DNA from: Rhinopomastus cyanomelas
Taxonomy: Eukaryota > Chordata > Aves > Bucerotiformes > Rhinopomastidae
Assembly (NCBI GenBank): GCA_013400115.1
Contig: VXBP01010414.1
Location: 146,512-210,511 of the forward strand
Length of the DNA stretch: 64,000 bases
Direction of reading: 5' to 3'
Shown: positions 57,299-64,000 of the stretch, one piece after another
Numbering within the stretch: the stretch's first letter is position 1
How the letters are laid out: each line of letters opens with the position of its first letter
The notes under the pieces: model-generated
Databases searched by the model: none
The model's input: only the letters and a program-made list of their open reading frames with translations
Told to the model about the DNA's origin: nothing
Translations under genes and position numbers: made by a program

Positions 57299-57739
57299 GA
57301 ATTTCTTTACCATTAGGGTGATGGCGCACTGGAACAGGCTACCCAGGGCGGTTGTGGAGTCTCCTTCTCTGGAGAAGTTTAAAACCCACCTGGACATGTT
57401 CATTTGTGACTTGGTCTAGGCGATCCTACTGTGTCAGGGGGAATTGCATTAGATGATATTTTGAGGTCTTTTCCAATCTCTGATGTTCTGTGATTCTGTG
57501 ATATATAGTAAAAATCACCATGCCTTTGTATTCCTACAATGTTGAAAAATGTATTTTGAACATCATATCTGTAAGAATAGGCTTAGTGAATATGATAGAG
57601 TACTTATTTCTACTTGTCACACCACATATCTTGCTATCTATGAATATAAATAGTAAATAGAGTGTTGTGGGATAATTACTGGAGGTAACTTGAAAAATTG
57701 AACTTATATTGGAAATGGAGCATTATTTGCACATTAAGG

Positions 57740-58500
57740 AAATTTCTGAGCCTCCGGGGGGAGTACAGCTGATGTGCAGGAAGCCTTTCCTCTGATGGTT
57801 CCCCAGGCAAGTAAATCTGCCACCTTGGAATCCACATGGGAGATGGAGCGATGTGGAGACATTGCGGCCAAATCCAATGATGATATGTGCAGTTGTGGTT
57901 AAGCCCTGTGAAAAGATTATGTCCAGGGACAGGAACTAAGTGGTACTTTGGAGGTGATGAGCTGTACTTTTACAACCCTGAGCCATAATTCTGTCATCTT
58001 TTGATGAACCGCTACCCTTGTGCGAACTTTGCTCACTATAATGTCATCATAATATCAAAACACACCTCTGTCCCAGCACCTACCCACCTCCGGGGGCAAT
58101 AACAATCAGAAACAAAATATGTATGACTAGTGTCACTCAAGCTCCACCTTGAAGACAAAAATATGACATAAAATAGCCCAGAAAAAAGGGAATTTTGAGG
58201 GGAAAGATACCATCTTGAACAATNACACTTTAGTATAGAGCTGCTTTTTAACCTAATGCTTTGCTAATGTAAACATTTGTGTGCACATATTTTGCGTACA
58301 GTGCTCATCACCGACAATCCATAAAGAACCTGCACATCTGTTGCTCTAATAAATTACTCTTGTTCACGTGAACTAGCCTTGCCATTGCTCACCGGACACC
58401 GCGCGAGTCCATAGACTGTGGCTAGGCAAGAACAAAACCCACTACCAAGTGAATCCGAGTTATACGGAATCATAGTGTGGCACTATCGAGTGACTCCAAC
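57740..58500 (+). repeat. Probable LTR of an unassigned ERV family
   Basis: A GC-richer segment with an LTR-like order on the plus strand: a GC-rich 5' part (CTCCGGGGGGAG at about 57,752), TATA-like ACATAAAATAGCC (about 58,167), AATAAA at 58,348-58,353 and a CpG-rich downstream part (CACCGGACACCGCGCGAGTCC region, 58,390-58,412). Boundaries and target duplication were not found, and there is an N at 58,224. No partner copy is in the window. Not related to the other LTRs here as far as I can see. Confidence 0.5.
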
Positions 58501-58504
58501 CTAG

Positions 58505-59140
58505 TTATCGGACTCCTAGTATGAAATTGAGTATTGCTCAGGATTTGGATCCGAAAGCAAAGGAGTTTACTCCCTGCCAAATCCACTGCTCTTTTAACTC
58601 AACAAGTGTGACACAAAGGTTTTCCTTCGAAGTGTTCCTAAATTTCACACTGCAGTAGCCACTACTTTTCAATTATCAAAACTAGAGAACTACTTTATTT
58701 CTTGACAGTTTTTAAAGTTACTTTTGTTAATATATTTTGCACTAAATGATATCTTCTTATCTAAGACACAATTTTTCTAAATGTGCGTTAAGAAAAAGTA
58801 TTTAATAAACATATGTGAATAAAATAGATTTTCAGTGTCCACCAAAATTCATTTTTAAGCTTACATGACTACAAATTATGTTACTTTAAGGCTATGTCTG
58901 TCATTTTTCAAGAAATGATAAACATATCTTTGTGATTTCTTTTGTATTTCCATTTAATATAATTATTTTACTAATGTTATTTTTTGGGTAACAGAAGATT
59001 ACTTTTTCTTTAAGTTTACCTAAACAATTTTTGAAAAATAGTCCTATGCCTTGACATACTATTTTCTTAAATATTTGCTCATTTGCTTATATCTTTCTAG
59101 GCCCTGGAGAGGAATTTATGTGACTTGAATTTTTTGCTTA
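58505..59140. other. AT-rich gap, no gene
   Basis: Nothing assignable. Confidence 0.5.
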
Positions 59141-59144
59141 TACT

Positions 59145-59440
59145 GTAGCACCCCAAACTGGACACAGTACACAAGGTGTGTCTCATGAGTACCTAGTACA
59201 GGGGCACGATCATGTCCCTACTCCTGCTGGTTACACCATTCTCGATATAGGCCAGCATGCCTTTGCCCTTCTTGGCCACCTGGGCATACTGCTGGCTCAT
59301 GTTCACCCAGCTGTCAATCAAGATCCTCAGGTCCTTTCCCACCAAGCACCTCTCCAGCCACTCTTCCCCAAGCCTGTAGCACTGCGTAAGGTTGTTTGGA
59401 CTGAAGTACCTGACCCAGCACTTGGCTTTGTTAGAATACG
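59145..59440 (-). mobile_element. Old CR1 fragment (ORF2 C-terminal region), minus strand
   Basis: The minus strand reads KCWVRYFSPNNLTQCYRLGE, then GKDLRILIDSWVNMSQQYAQ, QVAKKGKGMLAYIENGV and SRSRDMIVPLY, the CR1 block between RT and ORF2 end. It has no tail and starts abruptly, so both ends are lost. The NLTQCY variant marks a subfamily other than the KYNKGKCRVLHLG type at 1.5 and 57.0 kb. Confidence 0.87.
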
Positions 59441-59444
59441 TAGT

Positions 59445-60230
59445 GAGTTTTATAGCTGCTTTCTCATCAACTTGTTTTTGACTGCTCCTTAATTGGATGT
59501 CTGACATATTCACATCAACATAAATATCTGCAAAAATGAAAACGGATGTCCACAGATGGCAATCTTCAGCAAGATTTGAATAATGTTTGGCAGAGTTTTC
59601 CATAAGTTCATTAGGAAATATTGCAGCTCCCATTAAGTACCCATACAAGATAAAAAGATATCATACGTTTCTGAGTGCATGCGCACGCTACTCTGTCTGT
59701 AGCACTACTGTCTGTCTATAACAATTCGTAGGAAGATACTATGTGCTGAAAAATAAGTAGTCTCAAGAAGAGAAACATCATTAGAAGAAACATCTCACTT
59801 TTTATTCCTGGAAAAGAAGGCAATGCTGTATTTTTAAGAGTACATTTTGGGGTGTGGGTGAGGGAGATGTTGAGAAAATCTTTAAATAGCTAATAATCAT
59901 ATTCAGTGAAAATATATGAAATGTTTTAACAAATGAAGATAGAGAAGTCCTCTAAAGAAATAGGAAAAGTATGAATTTTTACCCAGTATTGATTCTAACT
60001 GCAGAATTATTTTAGTTGTTTCAACACTTAACATCAGCAAATTTACTCTTTTCACTATTTCTACAACTTGTATTGATTTGTTTTTGTCATGGTAATTCTT
60101 ATAACAAAATGTGCACTAGTATTTATTGCTTCATAATATTGTTTTATTAGGTAGGTGCTTTATTACTTTTGAAAAAATTTTCAGAGAGGGAAAAAATCTT
60201 GCACCTTTGTGTTTTTGTTATTCCTGTATA
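59445..60230. other. AT-rich gap, no gene
   Basis: Nothing assignable. Confidence 0.5.
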
Positions 60231-60233
60231 CTT

Positions 60234-60309
60234 TCATAGAATCACAGAATCGTAGAATCATTACAGATTGGAAGGGACCTTGAAAGATCATCTCGTCGAA
60301 TCCCCATGC
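60234..60309 (-). mobile_element. Very short CR1 tail insertion
   Basis: Only about 76 bp: three octamers, GGAAGGGACCTTGAAAG and a few bases after. It shows how short a 5'-truncated CR1 can be here. Close to the young subfamily. Confidence 0.9.
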
Positions 60310-60311
60310 CA

Positions 60312-63300
60312 CTTTGCTGAGTTAAGAAATAATGTGAATGCATGTATAATACATTAGACTGACAAAAAGAACATGATGAGTAGAAGAAAGAATAAGATTT
60401 ATCCTTGGTAGTCATTACTTAGATGTGTTTATTGGAAGTAAATGTGAATACAGAAAACATCAAAGCCTGCCATAGAAAATGCAAATATTGGCAAGTCTGA
60501 AAGTTTCCTGGTTCTTCCTGGTACTCTGTATGTGCTGCTTGCAGCTTGTTTCAAAGGGCAAATGCGTAACAACAAAATCATGACAGAAGTTTGGAAATTA
60601 GAAGTGCTGAGAGCTGGCACACCTACAGGGAAAACTAGTAAAAAATCTGCACATTTGGAATGCTCTACAGCTAAAGAAAACTACCCTTACAGATCTTCCA
60701 CTCACGTCTTCTGGTGATGACTAAGCACTGCAGAGGTGGTGTATAATAGCAGTAGGAGTGGAAGGTTTTTGGATGCTAAAGCAAATACAGATTAAAATGT
60801 CAGCTAGGAAAGTCTAAGATTTCTCAGTGTTTTGCTGTAAGGTAGGCATCCATATGGAAAAGTTTGCACTTATTATTTATGAAGCATATTTTTGAGTTAC
60901 AAATCCACTGCTTCACAAGTAGCACTGTGAATATCCTTACAACTGTAGGAGTATACTGGGTGTGAATTTTCCCTGATTTAGTTTTTGCTAATGATAGCTA
61001 AAGCTCAGAAAGTTGCCTCAGAGTAGTATCCTTGTGGAGAAGTAGATGAATGACAGTCATGTATCCTTGTATCCTTGCCTTACCAAGGGACAGGAAAAAG
61101 GATCAATAAAATGCACACGGGAATTTTTATTTCAATCAAGCAATACACATTCAGGCTAAAGAGGGACTTCCTGAGCTAACTTTTCTTCCATACTCTGTCA
61201 ATATAAGAACTAATTAAATCTTGTCTCTGGATTAGATATGTGAGGTTACAAAGTGTAAGGAAACCAAAGACTCAGTTCCTTCTTTCCTGTTCCAAAACAC
61301 TTTTATTTCAGTTAATACCTGCTAACATCTGCTCTTTGCTATGCTGTCGGTCTGAACATGGCTTTTTGTCTGTTCTGTTTCATGTCACAGGTAGAAATGA
61401 CCAAAACTTTTCAGAAAAAATAAAACCAAAACACAGTGGACATTCTATTTCCAAGAAGCAGCATAAGAATGTTATGGCACTTATTTTCTATAGTGCTTTT
61501 AACAATGTATTAATAGCAATTAAGATTTGTTACAAATACAAGAGGATAGAATGAGATAGTCCATTCAATAAGGACTGTCTTATGAGTCCTTCCGGACTTA
61601 GCTTGCATGTCAGGGTGCAGGAAGATTTGAAAGTAAAACTTAGAAGGTGTACTCCATGAAAAAATGGTGCTTGAGAAAAAACTGTCAGATTTGTACTTGA
61701 GCTTAGTCAGCAGATCTTGCTGATACAAACCTACAGAGAATCAGACCCAGTTAAAAAATTCTTCAGTACACTGAGCCACTCTTTTTTTACCTTAAGCATT
61801 AAAAACTTCCACTGAATTGCTGCTACATAAGTCTTTGTTTCATAGATCTGACAAAAAAGATATAGGCACTGAGTGTGCACGCAAAGTGGAAAATTGGTAC
61901 CTAGTCCAACTATTATAAAATTCACAGTAATTGCTTGAATCTAAAGTTCAGCAGTAAGTCTTGGATCAATTCTTAAATACATACAAGACTGTATTTTCAA
62001 TGTATGTAGTATTAAACTATGTGATTTATGCTGTCTCTGTATTTCCTTCTTTAAAAAAAAATTGTGTGCTGAAATACATGCATACTAATTTAAAAAAACA
62101 AAAAATGTATTACCATTGACAGCTTCCATATATGCTTTCTGTCATCTGCCACTGCCCCTGTCCCTTCTCTGCTTTGTCACACATGAAAAGGAGATTTTCC
62201 TTAAGATTGCAAACTCTAGCTAAACCTAGAGACATTTTTGAGCAGCTTTTACTGTAGAATGTGTATGAGACCTCCTACATTTGCTTGCACATGAATCACC
62301 AACAGAAGTACCAGATGTACCAAAGCAGTCCCATCTAGTAAGATGTGAATGTCAGCTGGGGTGAAGACCCTTTTTCCCCCAGTCTGTTGGCAGTCACATG
62401 TGTGATAACATACACTAGAAGGAATTACTATGTTTGGCTGTAAAGGCAAGATGGATGACTGAGGAAACCAAGATTCTCCACTGGGCTTCATAAGGAGAGC
62501 AATGCTTTGGGAGAAGCATGCTAGACTGCAGCCATTAGAATCTTTGCTGACCAGTGATTTATGGTGCACTGATACTATGTCTTTTCTTCCACAGCATCTT
62601 TATTTCAGTTTCACTTCATGCTTTTTTATTCCTCTCTTCCATTACACTTGTTTTCAATGTCATCACTTGTTCCACTTTTCTTACTACTGAGTCTATAACA
62701 TCTTTAATATTTCCTCATTTCCCACTAATCTGTATTACTGACATGTGTGTGGTTTAAGCTTTTCCCCAGACCACTCTCTGGTCTGTAAACTTAGGTCATT
62801 AACTCTAATCAATGAACATATTTAATTGTAATAAAATCCATTGAAATGGTTGATTGAGGTTAAATACATTTAGGTTGGATTCAGGTTAGATACACAAATA
62901 CAAATTGAGCAAATCACTTTCTTGCTCATTCTCTCGGAAAACTAATTAGTAATATGTATAATTTTGGATCAATGTGGGGCTTTTTTTTTTTTTTTTAATG
63001 CCTGCTTAACTAAATCACTGTAGGAAAGGAAGGTTTTACTCTGTTACTGTTGCACAACAGAGGTAACATGTACAAAAGAACAATCAGTACAATGTAACTG
63101 ACAATATAGTCTCGTATTAATTTTTTCCCCTGGAAATGAAAGTATGTTCTCTTTTACTTTTATAATGCAGACCACTTAACTGATCTGCTTTTCAATATGA
63201 CTCCAACAGTTACAACAAATGTCAGTGCCTTTGTAGAAACAGGGAGCTGAGAAAGCAAAGTGAGAGGTGGTGAAAATTTCTTAAACAGATTTTGTAGTGC

Positions 63301-63953
63301 AGAAAACATTCAATTAGATGTACTGTCATAGAACTTCTTAAGAATTCTTCTGAAAAGTATGGCTAAAAATCACAGACCAGACACGGTAAAAAGAACCAAA
63401 ACCTAGTAAAAATGCAGTAGATATTTTGGGGAAAAGTTTAGTTCATCCCTTGTCAAATTCAGGGCCTAGACATGCAAGGATTCCCTGCATCAGCTAACTC
63501 CACATCATGCTAATGCCCTCTTTCTCATGCTGCTCTCCTGTCCCCTTTCACTATGACTACAAAAAAAAAGTAGAATTGAGCTTCAAACTGAGGTACTTGA
63601 GTCTGAGCATCTGCACCTATTTGTGTCTATAAAAGTCTAAATTCTCACAAAGTCAAGGAGAAACACTCAGAACACTTTTATGAGTCAAAACAACTTTTTA
63701 GCTCACTCTAGATAAGACATTTCTATTTGGATGACTTGAATCAATCGCAAAAACACAAATTTTCAGTTGTACTGGAGATGCAGTAGGACAATTGGCCTAA
63801 CTCTAGTTGCCAATCGGGTATCTTGGAGCAAAGCCAAAAAAAAGTCTCATCCAATATTTTCAAGCCTGTGTGAATGCTTTTAATGACACAGGGTGTTCAA
63901 ATGATTCTAAATGTTTAGATTTTAGCAAATCATTTGGCTTCCCAGTTTATATA
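60312..63953. other. AT-rich stretch without recognisable gene; a T-run
   Basis: Contains a 16-T run at 62,981-62,996. No coding frame with a recognisable domain; those at 61,240-61,554 and 62,249-62,569 look random. Confidence 0.55.
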
Positions 63954-63954
63954 T

Positions 63955-64000
63955 CATAGAATCAAAGAATCTTAGAATCACTACGGATTGGAAGGGACCT
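63955..64000 (-). mobile_element. CR1 3' tail, running off the window end
   Basis: Three octamers (ATAGAATC, AAAGAATC, TTAGAATC), then CACTACGGATTGGAAGGGACCT, the standard antisense CR1 3' end. The body lies beyond base 64,000. Confidence 0.92.

Larger units (their letters stand above)
54688..57505 (+). mobile_element. CR1 ORF2 linker, RT and 3' end, with an internal CR1 insertion and a duplicated block
   Basis: Plus-strand CR1: the basic linker (54,690-54,900), then a minus-strand CR1 insertion (54,901-55,183), then RT fingers and palm. RT reads NYRLVSLTSIPGNVMEQFV and VIRDSHYSFTRGKSC, loses the palm start (DMVCLVFSKTAG then stop), and resumes at LFNLLINDLDEGLG with the active-site box degraded to SAAD. 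The C-terminus runs to the stop at 57,417-57,419 and a normal tail (57,470-57,503). The block 55,184-56,240 recurs exactly as 56,242-57,298 across the N at 56,241, so RT appears twice. Inactive. Confidence 0.93.

Noticed and set aside
1..64000. tRNA, rRNA, CRISPR, bacterial operon or phage features
   Set aside because: No cloverleaf with A and B boxes, no rRNA-like blocks, no spaced repeats, and the CR1 and ERV content is that of a vertebrate nuclear genome.

Overview
This window looks like AT-rich, gene-poor bird nuclear DNA. The case for a bird is the many CR1 LINE copies with the avian-type tail (octamer ATTCTATG repeats followed by the GGAAGGGACC motif in antisense), together with ERVL-like LTRs and a decayed provirus whose envelope and integrase resemble avian alpharetroviruses. 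I found no intact host protein-coding gene, rRNA, tRNA or CRISPR array. By eye about 40% of the window is transposable-element sequence, which is high for a bird. That would fit a CR1-rich lineage such as woodpeckers and relatives, or a W-chromosome-like or heterochromatic region; this placement is inference.

Layout. 1-2.7 kb: two CR1 copies tail to tail plus an old CR1 scrap. 4.2-4.7 kb: old CR1. 7.1-8.2 and 11.0-12.1 kb: two same-orientation copies of one LTR-like repeat. 13.2 kb: old CR1 RT scrap. 15.3-17.5 kb: a nest of an ERVL-like LTR, an old CR1 endonuclease region and, inside that, a solo LTR of the alpharetrovirus-like family with a perfect 6-bp target duplication. 18.9-19.7 and 46.9-47.7 kb: two copies of one about 840-bp LTR family in opposite orientations. 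22.4, 26.4, 29.8, 30.7, 33.3 and 34.4 kb: truncated CR1 copies of several ages. 38.4-46.7 kb: a CR1 endonuclease region interrupted by a younger CR1 and then by a 6.8-kb minus-strand provirus (gag-pro-pol-env-3' LTR) without a complete 5' LTR. 48.1-48.7 kb: an LTR broken by a young CR1. 53.1-57.5 kb: more CR1, including a 1,057-bp block present twice with no difference and split by a single N. 57.7-58.5 kb: an unassigned LTR-like segment. 59.1-64 kb: CR1 scraps in AT-rich DNA.

No two elements work together as a functional system. Every CR1 is 5'-truncated or internally deleted with stops or frameshifts, and the provirus is frameshifted in every gene. The best leads are: (1) the provirus family has its env reading frame running through the polypurine tract into U3, seen in two separate copies; (2) the perfect 1,057-bp tandem duplication at an N, which is either an assembly error or a very recent event; (3) three young CR1 tails that all join target DNA at GATC; (4) a perfect hairpin inside a CR1 copy that looks like a templated mutation. 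Stretches not listed as elements are AT-rich, with only short, low-complexity open frames and no recognisable product.
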